Assembly: GCA_958009055.1 (NCBI GenBank)
Contig: OY253656.1
Coordinates: forward strand, 768,528 to 832,527
Origin: Choricystis sp. odSpoLacu1
Taxonomy: Eukaryota > Chlorophyta > Trebouxiophyceae
Length of the DNA: 64,000 nucleotides
Direction of reading: 5' to 3'
Positions 1-10,311 of this stretch are shown in pieces. The position numbers and the translations under genes are program-made. Position 1 is the first letter of the stretch. Every line of letters starts with the position of its first letter. The notes under the pieces are model-generated. The model was not told the origin of the DNA. It made no database searches and worked only from the letters and a program-made list of their open reading frames with translations.

Positions 1-1178
1 CGCGCCTGGCGTCCACTTCCGCAGACACCGCGCCGCCACCGTGCGACGCGGCGGCCTGGTCCCCCGCCTCCCTGGCCACCGCCGTGGAGGACGCGCGGGC
101 AGAGGTAGAGGCCGCCCTGCAGGTGGCCAACGTGCCGGCTTTGCAGCGGAAGCTGGCTGATTTGGAGGCTGTGGCCGCCGCGCCGACCCTCTGGGACGAT
201 CCGTTCTCCGCCGCCTCCACCCTGCGCGACGTCGACGCGGTGCGGCGTGACATGGCAGACGTCAACCAGCTAGCCAGTCTGTTGGACGATGCAGCCGCCG
301 CTGCAGAACTGGCGGCCGACGCGGGCGCCGACGACGACGACGCATCGTTCGTTTCTGAAGGCGCCGCCTCCATGATCGCCCTGCGCACCGCCCTCGACGC
401 CTGGCGCCTGACCCGCCTTTTAGGAGGCGAGTTCGACAGCGGCGACGCCGTCCTCACCATCCAGTCGGGGGCGGGCGGCACCGAAGCCCAAGACTGGGCC
501 GCCATGCTTGAACGCATGTACACTCGGTGGGCCGACGCCAAAGGCTTTGCCACCCGCACCCTGGACCGGTCACCTGGCGAGGAAGCCGGCATCAAGTCTG
601 TCGAACTCGAGGTCATGGGGCGGCACGCGTACGGCTTGTTGCGTGCCGAGCGCGGCACCCACCGCCTCGTCCGCCTCTCCCCCTTCAACGCCAAAGCCGC
701 TCGCCAGACGTCCTTCGCCTCCGTGGAGGTCATGCCCGTGCTGGCTGACGATGATGGCGCCGACTTTGTGGTGCCTGAAGATGAGATCGAGATCACGACG
801 ATGCGCGCGGGGGGCGCGGGCGGCCAAAACGTGAACAAAGTCGAAACCGCCGTCCGCGTGCGCCACCTCCCCACCGGCTTCGTGGTGCGCTGCCAAGCCG
901 AACGCAGCCAAGTCCAGAACAAGGCGCGCGCGCTGGCCCTGTTGCGAGCCAAGCTGCTGGTCGCGGCGCGCGAACAAGCGGCCGCGCGCGCGGCCCAGAT
1001 TCGGGGGGACGCGCTGCGCGCAGAGTGGGGGACACAGATTCGGTCGTACGTGCTGCATCCCTACAAAATGGTGAAAGACGCGCGCACGGATGAAAGCACG
1101 ACGGATGCCGGGGGGGTGTTGGATGGTGACCTTGACGCTTTTCACGCCGCGTTTTTGAGGTGGAAGGCGCAGCAGTGA
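1..1178 (+). CDS. prfB: Peptide chain release factor 2, plastid-type (5' partial)
   Basis: Class I release factor that recognises UGA/UAA stop codons and triggers peptide release; in an alga it would act in the plastid. The reading frame is already open at the first bases, so the N-terminus and probably a transit peptide lie before the window. About 391 residues are visible. The SPF recognition tripeptide (in [15 protein letters not shown]) marks RF2 rather than RF1. The catalytic GGQ loop follows ([19 protein letters not shown]), then the usual C-terminal region ending in [14 protein letters not shown]. No programmed frameshift like that of bacterial prfB is seen. The TMEM18 gene converges on it about 150 bases downstream. 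Family assignment is secure; plastid location is inferred. Confidence 0.93.
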   Translation, partial: RLASTSADTAPPPCDAAAWSPASLATAVEDARAEVEAALQVANVPALQRKLADLEAVAAAPTLWDDPFSAASTLRDVDAVRRDMADVNQLASLLDDAAAAAELAADAGADDDDASFVSEGAASMIALRTALDAWRLTRLLGGEFDSGDAVLTIQSGAGGTEAQDWAAMLERMYTRWADAKGFATRTLDRSPGEEAGIKSVELEVMGRHAYGLLRAERGTHRLVRLSPFNAKAARQTSFASVEVMPVLADDDGADFVVPEDEIEITTMRAGGAGGQNVNKVETAVRVRHLPTGFVVRCQAERSQVQNKARALALLRAKLLVAAREQAAARAAQIRGDALRAEWGTQIRSYVLHPYKMVKDARTDESTTDAGGVLDGDLDAFHAAFLRWKAQQ

Positions 1179-1326
1179 GATGATGTTTGGAGTGTGCTAG
1201 CATTGTGTAAAAAACGTGTGGTGCTTTGCAGCGATAGCGGGAAACAAAAAACATGGGCTTGGACGGCGGTCGACACGCGCCCAAAAAGCCAACTAAAACA
1301 AAGAACGCCGTCCTTCTCTAAACCAT

Positions 1327-1858
1327 CTAATCGGCTTTGCGGGCCGCCTGGCGCGCCAGCTTGAGCTGCACCGTCTTGACGCGCACCATCAGCCGCCACG
1401 CGGTGTGCAGCTGCAGGATCTGGGGAGTGGGGAGGGGTGGTTAAAGAGAGAAGGTTAAAACAAAACGCAGCCTCTGCGCTCTCTCTCTATCTCTTCCCAT
1501 TTCATCACAGACTCACCAACTGCACACACATGATGCCCAGCAGCGGCGCCGCCACGGCAGCCGCGTAGAAGGCGCCCCCTGGATCAAAATAGTCGCGCGA
1601 CGCAAACACGCGCCACCTGTCCCCCAGCGCCGCGTTGATGGCGCCCCCGCCCCTCACAATGGCAAAGCCGGCACCCAGCACGGCCAGTTGCAGAGGCTGG
1701 CTGTCGCGGGCGGCCAGGACCAGGGCAAGGGTGGAGGTGTGCAGGGTGGCGAGCGCAAAAAGCCAAGCGTCATTGCGGGCAATCGTGGCGACGGTGGTGG
1801 ATGTGGCGGCTGCCGAATGAGCCAGGGAGAGAGCGCGGTCGCGCCACGGGGTGCCCAT
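1327..1858 (-). CDS. TMEM18: TMEM18-family membrane protein
   Basis: Two exons, complement(1327..1419, 1517..1858), encode 144 residues. The order of features matches TMEM18: a hydrophobic LFALATLHTSTLALVLAA segment, a second segment ending in a conserved Asn, then RWRVFASRDYFDPGGAFYAA and a third hydrophobic stretch (PLLGIMCVQL). The end is basic (RVKTVQLKLARQAARKAD). Animal TMEM18 is a small nuclear-envelope protein with this topology and a basic tail. The donor is GTGAGT and the acceptor CCCCAG, with the phase kept. Start chosen as the ATG of MGTPWRDRAL; upstream in-frame sequence is a (CA)n-rich leader. Divergent from the DnaJ gene. Function in algae is not established. Confidence 0.8.
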
Positions 1859-2001
1859 TGCGGGGCGAAGCAAATAACGAGCGGGAGGTTGTGTTTTTTT
1901 CGATCGCGTCCCACTTTTCATTGCTTTTCTGCGACTGAACTCGCGCACAAAGCTGCGCACGCGGCCACACACACACACACACACACACATCACGCCTCCC
2001 C
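1859..2001. promoter_or_regulatory. Divergent upstream region of TMEM18 and the DnaJ-thioredoxin gene
   Basis: These 143 bases separate two oppositely oriented start codons, so promoter elements for both must lie here or in the first exons. The region contains a (CA)n run near 1965-1990 just before the DnaJ ATG. No TATA box is obvious. Confidence 0.45.
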
Positions 2002-3890
2002 ATGCGGCTCTCCGCGGCCGTCGCCCTGCTGCTGGCGGCCGCGGCGCTGACCGCGCGCGTTGACGCGGTGAGGGACACCAAGTTTTACGACGTGCTGGGG
2101 GTGGCGCCCGACGCGGACACGGCGACGATCAAGAAGGCGTACCGGCGGCAGGCTCTGTGAGTTGTTTGGGTTTGGGGAGGAGGGAGGGAGGGAGGGAGGC
2201 GGGGGCAAAAACACCAATCGCAAATGATCCGGGGCCTTCCCGCCAGCGCCCGCTGGGCCGCTGGCCGGTGGCGTCGCCGACCGCGCACTGGTGTCACTGT
2301 GGCTTTGCACTGGCTGACGAGAGGGGCGGACGCGTCCGTGGGCTGAATGCGGCACCGCAGCTGCCGACACGCACAGCGCGGCAAACGGAGGGAAACGCAG
2401 ACCACGACGCGCGCGCTCACACCTTCCCTCCCTCCCACTCCCCACACCACAGCAAGTGGCACCCCGACCGCAATCCCGACAGCAAGGAGAAAGCCGAGAA
2501 AAAGTTCAAAGAGGTAAGTTGGTTTGAGAGGGGTGTGGTGGTGGGAGCGAGCAAAAAGTGAAAAAAAAAACGGAACCTTCACATGTCGCTCCATCCCACC
2601 ATCCCCCCAGATTGCGTCCGCCTACGAGACTCTGTCCGATGACGACAAGCGCGCCGCGTACGACAGGGTGAGTGTGTGGCTTGTTTTGATCGAGCGTGTG
2701 GTTGGTTTTGTGTGTGGACACCCCTCTCACTTTTTCACCCCCCACACCCCCAACCCCAGTTTGGCGAGGACGCCCTCAAAGCCGGCCCCGGCGGCCCGGG
2801 AGGCGGCTTCCCGGGCGGCCACCCGGGGGGGGACCCCTTTGAAATGTTCAATATGTTTTTTGGGCGCCAAGACGGGGGAGGAGGCGGCCAAAACATCCGC
2901 TTCACCATGGGCGGCGGCGGCGGCGGCTTCCCCGGCGGCTTCCCCGGCGGCATGGGAGGCGGCTTTCCTGGCGGCGGTGGCGGCTTTCAAGGTGGTGGTG
3001 GAGGTGGTGGCGGCGGGGGTGGTCTCTACGACACGTCTCCCGACGTCGCATCCTTCTCCTCCGCCGACCTCCCCCCCACCGACGGCAAGGTCGCCCTGGT
3101 CGAGTTCTACGCTCCCTGGTGCGGCCACTGTCGCTCCCTGGCCCCGAAGTGGGCCAAAGTGGCGACCGCGTTGAAGGGCGTGGCCCGCGTGGGGGCCGTG
3201 AATTGCGACGCGGACCGCGCGCTGTGCGCCCACCACTCTGTTCAATCCTACCCCACCATCAAAGCGTTTGTGGGCACCCGCGTCGTGGACTACACCGGCG
3301 ACCGCAGTGCCACCGGCCTGCGCGACTGGGCGGTGGGGCTGCTGCCGGGCGTGGTGACGCCCGTGCCCCAAACGGCAGCCCTCCCGACGCTGCTCGTGCA
3401 CGCAGGCGGGCCACCCCCCAAAGGCAACCCCGCCCCCACCCTCCAAGCCGCCTGGGGGGCGGCCGTTCTGTTGGTCACGGACAAGGCGACGCCGCCCCCG
3501 TTGTGGCGCGCGCTGGCGGGCCAGTTTGGGGGGAGGATCGCGTTTGGCGTGACCACGGGAGGCGGTGGCGACCTGGTTAAAAAATTCGGCCTCAAATCAG
3601 TGCCTGCCGTCCTTGCCTTTTGCAATGGCGACCCCTCCAAGCCCGCCGAAATATACGCTGGTAAGCTCAATTCGGCGTCCCTGGAGTCGTGGTTGTTCAA
3701 GTTTGCGGGCGGGCGCAAGTGTGCTGCCGCGCTGACGCTGGATGCGTCGACCGACCTCACCAAGCTGCGCGTGTCTCAGCTGAAAGCCGCCCTGGCGGCG
3801 CGGGGGGGGAGGTGCCCCGACTGCGTGGAGAAGGGGGACTATGTGAAGGCGTTGCGGGCGTTGGTGACGGGTGGGAAGGCGGAGCTGTGA
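2002..3890 (+). CDS. ER-type DnaJ-thioredoxin protein with a CxxC-containing C-terminal helical domain
   Basis: Four exons (2002..2156, 2453..2513, 2611..2667, 2760..3890) encode 467 residues. An N-terminal signal peptide (MRLSAAVALLLAAAALTARVDA) is followed by a J domain with HPD at about 55-57. Next comes a long Gly/Phe-rich linker, then a thioredoxin domain with active site WCGHC (Cys about 212 and 215). A second, less conserved thioredoxin-like region follows. The last 50 residues (LKAALAARGGRCPDC) resemble the SAP/MANF-type C-terminal domain with a CxxC. The architecture recalls ERdj5/DNAJC10: an Hsp70 co-chaperone with disulfide reductase activity in the ER lumen. No KDEL-type tail is seen (ends GGKAEL), so ER retention is uncertain. 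Confidence 0.88.
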
Positions 3891-4110
3891 TGATGAGGGA
3901 GGAGAGAGGGTGTGTGGGGTCAAAGTAGAGGGTTTAGATTTTTTAATGAAAAAACATTCGCTTCCCCCCCAGCTTTTTCATCAAGTGACTCCTTCTCTTC
4001 TTCGCCTTCTCAACAGTGGTGTTACAAGTGCTGGTGTGGTGTGGTGGTGGCACAAAAAGGCAGGGGTAAGTCGGGGAAAACAATGTCTCTCTCCAACCTC
4101 TCTTCAACTC

Positions 4111-5064
4111 TCATTCATCCTCACTCTCCATCGCCTCCCCCGCCAGTGCGTCATCCAGGTATTGCACCAGGCCAGCGACACCCACAACCACGTGCCACGT
4201 CATGGCGTCGAAATCGGTCTGTGAACCCGACAGAAGCGCGCGTGGCACGCCGTCTGCGCGCGCAGCGGCCGCAGCGGCACCTGGGGGCGGCGCCGCCGCC
4301 ACCGCAGCCAGCGTCGGGTCCAGCGTGTCCGACCCGACGCGGGCCAGGGGGCGCGGGCCCCGGCACGGCGCAAAGGAGGCGAGGGTGGCGATGCGGCGGG
4401 TGTAGAAAGCTGGGTCGTCTGCGTCAGCGGCCGCCTCGCGCACGACGGCCAGCGAGGCAGCATCCAGGGCGATGACCAGGTCGTACCTGTCTAGGTCGGC
4501 GGCTTCAAATGGTTCAGGAGGCGCCGTGAACGGGCGCGCGCGCAGGCCGAGGCGCGACGCTTGGGCCGCCAGAGAGGCGAAGGTGGACGGGGAAGGCAGG
4601 GTGTCCACCTCCACGTCCACGCCGGCTGCCGCGGGAGCCACCGCGCGCCCCAGGCCGCACCAGTCGGCCACGCGTTCCGCCAGGCCGGCCGCGAGGCGGG
4701 CGCGTAGGGTGCCCGTCGCGTCAACGAAAAGAAGTTGCACGTTTTGCCTCGTCCAGTCGATGGGGGGGAGGGCCAGGGCGGCGCGCTGGTGGTCGTGGCG
4801 GTGGCGGCGGGCGCGGGCGCGCCAGCGCCACAACTGTAGGGTGGTGGGGTGGTGGGTGTGGTGGGGACGTGCGACCGGGCGACCAGGCAGCAGCTGCGAG
4901 GGCGCGCGCGCGTCGTCGCACCCAACACCCCCTCTGCTCCCACTCCCCATGCTCCCCAGCTGGCAGAGCACGCAGGGGAGCAGCTGCTGGCCTGCGTGCG
5001 GCACCCCGCGACGCACCGATGGCGCCGGCGACGACGACGACGACGACGACGCGGCAAAGCGCAT
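4111..5064 (-). CDS. LMW protein-tyrosine-phosphatase-like protein, catalytic loop not conserved
   Basis: An open frame of 317 residues from the first ATG (MRFAASSSSSSS) to TGA. The C-terminal half resembles low-molecular-weight PTPs: a VQLLFVDATGTLRARLAAG strand-loop-helix where the family has VLFVCLGNICRSP, a LDRYDLVIALD segment matching the DFDLILAMD strand, and a final helix. The catalytic Cys and Arg of CX5R are absent, so phosphatase activity is unlikely. The Arg-rich stretch at about 4840-4930 may be an unrecognised intron, because a good acceptor (CCACCCTACAG) precedes LWRWRARARR. The N-terminus could target an organelle. Family placement rests on partial similarity only. Confidence 0.5.
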   Translation of the reverse strand: MRFAASSSSSSSPAPSVRRGVPHAGQQLLPCVLCQLGSMGSGSRGGVGCDDARAPSQLLPGRPVARPHHTHHPTTLQLWRWRARARRHRHDHQRAALALPPIDWTRQNVQLLFVDATGTLRARLAAGLAERVADWCGLGRAVAPAAAGVDVEVDTLPSPSTFASLAAQASRLGLRARPFTAPPEPFEAADLDRYDLVIALDAASLAVVREAAADADDPAFYTRRIATLASFAPCRGPRPLARVGSDTLDPTLAAVAAAPPPGAAAAAARADGVPRALLSGSQTDFDAMTWHVVVGVAGLVQYLDDALAGEAMESEDE

Positions 5065-5445
5065 GGGGAAAATGCGACGCTCTGTTTCGCGGTGGTTGGC
5101 GGCCGAACCGTCCCGCACACACGTGTCGGGGGTGGTGTCGTGGACTGTGTGTGTGTGTGGCAGGCGCGGGTGCGGGTGTTGGCGCGGGTCACAGAGAGGG
5201 AGGGCGCGCGCAAAAGAGAGTGTGACAACGCTATTCTCTCTCGACTTGTTTTTGTCTCCCTCTCTGACCCGTCCGTTTTTTCAAACGCAAGGCTTGCTTT
5301 TTTCTTTTCTTTGTGTCACACAAGAGATTTTTGTTGTGGTCGCGTTTTGTGGTCGCGCCGACCGAAAATGAAACGAAGAAAAAAAATCAAGGAGAAACAC
5401 GCCGACACTGCTTAACACCATACACACACCGTCTCCCTTCTCTCT
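5065..5445. other. Intergenic spacer between two minus-strand genes
   Basis: About 380 bases upstream of the LMW-PTP-like gene and downstream of the B12D gene. It holds a short TG repeat and T-rich tracts; I see no conserved reading frame or RNA gene. Confidence 0.4.
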
Positions 5446-6124
5446 TCACGTCGACCCCATCTTACCCATGGCGCGGTACACGTTGTTCACGTACGCTTTG
5501 CCCTCCTGGGGCATGTTGGGCGCCTCGCACGCCGCGTCGGTCGACCGCCGCCCGCGCGCCACTTTCACGTCCGGGTTGGTCGTCAGGTTGAGGGTCATGG
5601 AGTAGACGGCAAAGGCGCAGCCCAGGGTGACGGACGCGATGAGGGGGTAGACCTGTGTTGTGTGGGGAGGGAGGGTGGGGAGGGTGGGTCGAAAAACCGC
5701 GACGCGGCCTTGTTTCGCCATGCAGCGCGTGTTCTCTCTTTGTGCCGCCGCCAGCCCCACGCGCCCTGTTCCGACCGCGGGCAGCGGTCGGGCGTGCGCA
5801 GGTTGACCCCCACAGCAGGACAGGCGGAGGCGTGGGGAGGCGGCAGCGGAGGGGAGGCGGGGAGAGGCCGCAGCGAAAATCAGGGCTCCAGAGCAACCAA
5901 AAGCTCGTGTCCCCTCGCTTGCCCGCCTCGGCCCCGGCTCCACGTCCCCGCGCCGCGCGCCGGCCAGTGCTCCCTCTCTCCACCACGCGGGCGGGGCAGG
6001 GCGTGGGGGTCCGGTGTGTGTTCCCCACGCGCACGGATAGGGGGGGACCAGCCGCGCGCGGCGGTTTTGCTGCCCCGCGCACACACACACTCACGTCGGG
6101 CTTAACCCAGCGGAAGGGAGCCAT
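5446..6124 (-). CDS. B12D-family small membrane protein (MLRQ-like)
   Basis: Two exons, complement(5446..5652, 6095..6124), encode 78 residues. Exon 1 gives MAPFRWVKPD and exon 2 begins VYPLIASVTLGCAFAVYSM, matching the B12D pattern of a short basic start, (K/R)P(E/D)VYPL, one membrane helix and NPDV(K/R)V (here TTNPDVKVARGRR). B12D proteins are mitochondrial inner-membrane proteins related to the MLRQ/NDUFA4 subunit and are linked to respiration in plants. The 440-base intron is long for this window. Divergent from the YqaJ nuclease gene. Confidence 0.82.
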
Positions 6125-6372
6125 GGTGTGGCAGGGAGCGAGGAAAAGGGGCGGGCGGTGTGGGCGAGAGAGGTGCGCGTGTTTTTGGAACGCGAGAGTG
6201 TGCGTGTGAGTGAATGTTTTTTTTTTTTTCCTTCATCACAGTCGTTTCCGATTTGCCAGCGCCTCTCGGCGTCCCGACTCGTCGCGCTCTCGTGTGTGTG
6301 CCGTGAGTGGGTCCACACACGCACGCATTCACACACCGGAGGCAGAGAGTCTCAACCACCTCCTTCCACTGC
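6125..6372. promoter_or_regulatory. Divergent upstream region of B12D and the YqaJ-like nuclease
   Basis: About 250 bases separate the two start codons. T-rich and CA-rich runs are present, with no recognised box. Confidence 0.4.
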
Positions 6373-7959
6373 ATGCCACCACCTCCACGCGCGATGCGGC
6401 GTCCGCGCGGTCTGGCCACCGCCGCCCGCGCCGCCGCGGCGGCCGCGGCGGCGGCGGGGGGTGGAGGGGCGCGTCATGGTGGGGGCGCGGCCAGGACGGT
6501 GAGTCGTGTGTGTGAGAGAGGAAGGTTTTGCGTCGGCGTCCCCCCCCGCTTCTCAGCGCACGCAGCGTCGGTTCCCCCTTCTCAGGGTGCGTGGAGAGAC
6601 ACCGCGCGCCCCCTGTGTGCTCACAACCAACCCCCCCCCACACACACACAGCCACCACCACCACCGCCGCCGCCCCGCAGCTGGCCACAGCGGCCGCCCG
6701 TGCCGCCGCCGCCGCCTCGGCCGGCGCAACCGCAGCAAGGCTGGACGCAGGCCGGTCCGCCGCCACCGCCACAGCAGCCACGGCATCCACCACCCTCAAC
6801 TGTGTGGACGCCGCACGCTGGAGCGTGGGCGGGGGCGAAGTCGCCGCCGCCGGTGTGGCAGCAGCAGGCGGCTGCGCGGCTTGCACGGCCGCCACCGCCT
6901 GCGCCTGCGCCCACCACACCAGCACCACCGTCTCGTGTCGCTGTCGTGGCAGCCTCCACCGCCATCCTGCCGCCGCCGCCGTCGATCGTGCTGCCGCCTT
7001 TCACCCCGCTCCCGCGCGGCGGCGTGCTGACCCCCTCCCAACGCCGGTCCGCATTTGCCGCGGCGGCAGCCGCCGCCGAAGCAGCGACCTCCCGCCCCGC
7101 CTCCTCCATGAGGGAGGGGGAGCAGCGCACCGCAGAGTGGAGAGCATTGCGAGACGCACGCCTCACCGCGTCTGCGTTTGGCAACGCCATCGGGTTCTGG
7201 GGCGGGGGCCGGTCCAAACTGTGGCGTGAAAAGGTGGGCCTCGCCAAACCGTTTGCCGGCAACGCGGCGACCAGGTATGGGACCAAGGCGGAGCCTGCAG
7301 CACTCGAGGCCTACGCCGCCGCGACGGGCGCGTGCGTCGATGAGTGCAGGTTCGAAGTCCTGCTGGACGACGACGCTCACGGCTGGCTGGGTGCCTCCCC
7401 CGACGGCCTGCTGAGGCTGGAGGGTGTGGGCCGTGGTGGCGGCACCACCACCACCCCCCGCACCGCCGTCCTCGAAATTAAGTGCCCCTTCAACCGGGGC
7501 GCCCCCGCCGCCGCGGTGCCGTGGCCGGTGCCGCCCGCCTACTACATGCCCCAAGTCCAAGGCTTGCTGGCGGTGCTGGGGGGGCGGCGGTTGGCGGACG
7601 GTGGGCACCTCCCTCCCGACGATTTCTGCGACCTGTGGTGTTGGACCCCGCGCCACGGCGCCGCCTCCTACCGCATCCCCATCGACCGGGGGTACTGGGC
7701 CGCCGCCTACGAAGTGCTGGCCGACTTTTGGTGGGTGCACGTGGTGCCCGCGCGGCACGCGGTGGCAGAGGCGGCCGTGCGGGGCGGCGACGCGGCCGCT
7801 GCGGCCGCGCCGTTTGAACCGCCAGAGGCGCACCCGTTGACTGACGCGCTCAAAGCGAGGTCTGAAGCCATGGCGGCGGGCAGCAGGGTGGTGCGTTTCG
7901 GGGTGGACGCGTTGCCGGGGGTGGATGTGGAGGGGTTGGTGGACGGGGGGGGGGGGTAG
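6373..7959 (+). CDS. YqaJ/lambda-exonuclease-type nuclease with a putative organelle-targeting N-terminus
   Basis: Two exons (6373..6498, 6652..7959) encode 477 residues. The first exon ([22 protein letters not shown]) looks like a mitochondrial or plastid presequence. A Pro-rich linker of about 140 residues follows, then a YqaJ domain of the PD-(D/E)XK superfamily from about residue 195. The core residues are present: RLTASAFGNAIG, a helix with RYGTKAEPAALEAY, Asp in GASPDGLL, the ExK pair in AVLEIKCPF (about 317) and Gln in YYMPQVQGLL. These nucleases degrade one strand of duplex DNA from an end and usually work with an annealing protein. No phage-like neighbours exist, so it is most likely a resident nuclear gene for organelle DNA metabolism; substrate and location are inferred. 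Confidence 0.82.
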   Translation: MPPPPRAMRRPRGLATAARAAAAAAAAAGGGGARHGGGAARTVSRVCERGRFCVGVPPRFSAHAASVPPSQGAWRDTARPLCAHNQPPPTHTQPPPPPPPPRSWPQRPPVPPPPPRPAQPQQGWTQAGPPPPPQQPRHPPPSTVWTPHAGAWAGAKSPPPVWQQQAAARLARPPPPAPAPTTPAPPSRVAVVAASTAILPPPPSIVLPPFTPLPRGGVLTPSQRRSAFAAAAAAAEAATSRPASSMREGEQRTAEWRALRDARLTASAFGNAIGFWGGGRSKLWREKVGLAKPFAGNAATRYGTKAEPAALEAYAAATGACVDECRFEVLLDDDAHGWLGASPDGLLRLEGVGRGGGTTTTPRTAVLEIKCPFNRGAPAAAVPWPVPPAYYMPQVQGLLAVLGGRRLADGGHLPPDDFCDLWCWTPRHGAASYRIPIDRGYWAAAYEVLADFWWVHVVPARHAVAEAAVRGGDAAAAAAPFEPPEAHPLTDALKARSEAMAAGSRVVRFGVDALPGVDVEGLVDGGGG

Positions 7960-8232
7960 GAGAAGAGGTGCAAAGCAACGCAAAAACTCGCACAAACTGC
8001 GAAACGCACCCCCCTCTCCCGACACCCACAACGGCCACAGCGTCTCCTCCCGCGCCACCCACATCGTTCCTCTTGCCCTGTCCTCTTTGCCAACGTGTGT
8101 CCTGTCCCGTGTGCCAGACGGGGATCGCGGGGTGGTGGTGGCGGCTTTTGGGTTGCCTGTTTTGATCACTCGACCACGAAAAAATAATACAAATACTCTA
8201 AAAAATGCAAAACCGTCACTCAAGCTTCTAGA

Positions 8233-8355
8233 GTCGTGTTGGCCGAGTTGGTCTAAGGCGCTGGATTCAGGTTGCTGGGTGAGAGCTTCGGCTCAACCAC
8301 TCCCTGACGAAACTTCCAGTCCGCAAGGGCGTGAGTTCGAATCTCACACACGACA
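8233..8355 (+). tRNA. tRNA-Leu(CAG) with a 42-base intron
   Basis: The acceptor stem pairs GTCGTGT (8233-8239) with ACACGAC (8348-8354), followed by discriminator A, as expected for Leu. The D arm reads GGCCGAGTTGGTCTAAGGC. The anticodon stem CTGGA/TCCAG closes a TTCAGGT loop, giving anticodon CAG. The intron (8272-8313) lies one base 3' of the anticodon, the usual eukaryotic position, and contains CCTGA able to pair with the anticodon region. The T arm GTGAG-TTCGAAT-CTCAC and a variable arm typical of Leu tRNAs complete the fold. Confidence 0.93.
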
Positions 8356-8557
8356 ACGGGAAAAATCTTTTTTTTTGCTTTTTGTGGACGCTGTGGCGGG
8401 AGGTGCTGTCAAGTTTTTTTGGGGGGGGCAGGGCGCGGACACTGTATGGGCACCCCCTCCCGAACCTTTTCCACCAGTCAAAAAAACAAACGCGTGGTTT
8501 TTTGTCTCTTGCACGACTCCCCTGGCCTCTCTCTCACTCTCTCTCATCACTTCTCTT

Positions 8558-10121
8558 TCACTCGACCGCCGCCGGCGCCGCCACCGGCGCCCCTTTGCCC
8601 TTGACCAACAACTCCCCGCCATCCAACACCTTGACGTACTCAATCACGTCCCCCACCTGCACATCAGCCAGCAGCTCCGCCCCCTCCACCACGTAGCCAA
8701 AGACGGCGTACCGCCCATCCAGCAGGTTGGCGCCCGAGGGAGTGAGCTCAGACTCTTTCAACAACCAAAACACTTGCGACGACGCCGAGTTGGGCTCAAA
8801 CTCGGAGCGAGCGGCGGCCAGCGTGCCATACGCGTTGAAGGGGAGGGCGGGCGTCTCGTTGAAGCGGCCCAGGTCTTCCAGAGTCTCTTCGTACACGGGC
8901 TCTTTGTCGCCTTGGACGCGCACTTCGAAGGGGATGGTGCGCAGCTTGCCGTTTTCCACGTAGCCGGCTTCAGCGTTGCCCGGGTCGCCGGTTTGGACGA
9001 CAAAGCCGTCAGCACGCTGAAACTCCATGCCATCGTAGAATTTTTTGGACACAAGGTCAACGAAATTCCCGGCACTCACCGGCGCGTTGTACCCATCGCA
9101 CACCATGGTCAACACGCCCCCCGTCACCCCATCCTGGCGCGTCGTCTTCAGCTTGATCTTCATCTCCAGGGTGGCGCGGCCTTTGAGCTGGGGGAGGGAG
9201 GCGTATTTGGCCGGGACGTCGAAGGGGAACTTTTGCACCAGGGCTTCTTCGATGGCGGAGACATAGGAGAGCGCCGCTTGCTGCGCCCCGGGCACAGCCT
9301 GCTTGTCGCCCGCGTCCAGCACGGTGGAAAAGGCTTTGAGGGCGGCGTCCAGGCCGTCCAGGGCGGCCACGCCCGACGCCTTCTTGTCAGGCGCAAACGC
9401 GGCCGCGATGCCGCCCCGCTCGGAGGCCAGCGTGCCGGACGCCCTGCGCACAGCACGCGCCACCGGCCCCAGCGCTTTGGAGCCCGGGATGCGCAGCTGT
9501 TCGGACACGCCTTCCAAGTCCGCTTGGATCGAACGCACCGCCTTGTTCTGAATGGGCAGCGCGTTGCGCAGCAGGGCGCGCGCGTTCTTGACGGGGTCGC
9601 CGGCTGTCAGGCGGGCGTGGGCGGGAGGAGGGGCGAGCTGTAGTGGAAGGGAGGGAGGATGAGGGTGAGAGAGAAGAACACACACACCGGCACACACCAA
9701 CCACCGCACCCCCCCCTCTCCTTCACAACTCACCGGCGCCGGCAGCGAGGCCACGGCGCCCGTGGAGATGACGGCGGCCGCCAGGGCGGCGGCCGCTTTG
9801 CGCAGGGCGGCGGCCAGGATCTCCTGTGGGTTGGAGTGGGGCGGGGATCAGAGTCAGCAAACGACGGGCCGCGAAGAGACGACGGCGCCGCGGGCTCGGT
9901 GTCCACAATTCACCTCTCGCTCTCGTCCGCCAGTCTCGTTGCCTCTCCACCCTGTCCCCCTTTCACGCGCACACCACCCCCACATTCCAAACACGCACCT
10001 GGGCCTTAGCCGCGTCGTCGCGGCGGGGCGGCGCGGCGCGCACGGCAGCAGCCCGCGCGCCGCGGCGCGGCGAGCCGGCAGCGCGGCCGCCGGGCGCGGA
10101 CGAGGCGCGGGTGAGCGGCAT
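8558..10121 (-). CDS. CYP38: Thylakoid-lumen cyclophilin CYP38/TLP40
   Basis: Three exons, complement(8558..9637, 9734..9823, 9999..10121), encode 430 residues. The N-terminus is a Ser/Arg/Ala-rich transit peptide, followed by an Ala-rich hydrophobic stretch and an AHA-type processing region, consistent with thylakoid-lumen targeting. A helical PsbQ-like region (PVKNARALLRNALPIQNKAV) follows, then a divergent cyclophilin domain (YNAPVSAGNFVDLV, FYDGMEFQRADGFVVQTGDP, SSQVFWLLKESELTPSGAN, LDGRYAVFGYVVEG). This matches plant CYP38, which is needed for photosystem II assembly and repair. The cyclophilin active site is atypical in this family, so isomerase activity is doubtful. Confidence 0.95.
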
Positions 10122-10311
10122 TGGGGTTAGGAGAGATGGAAAGGGGGGTAGAGAGGAGAAGGACGGTGGCTGCAGGGAGCGAAACAGAGAGCCAAACCAG
10201 AAGGGTCGAGCAGATGTGAGGAGAAAAACACACCGAGCGTCGTGGCCAGACACTCGGCCATCGGGCCTTCCTCGTCTCCACACGCGCACTCTCCCTCCCT
10301 GCCCACACCCA
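10122..10311. promoter_or_regulatory. Divergent upstream region of CYP38 and a small membrane protein gene
   Basis: 190 bases separate the two start codons. It is purine-rich on the plus strand near the CYP38 side. No canonical box was recognised. Confidence 0.4.

Noticed and set aside
1965..1990. CA/TG microsatellites as regulatory elements
   Set aside because: Similar CA or TG runs occur before or inside many genes and introns here; nothing sets individual ones apart, except at the NR donor site.
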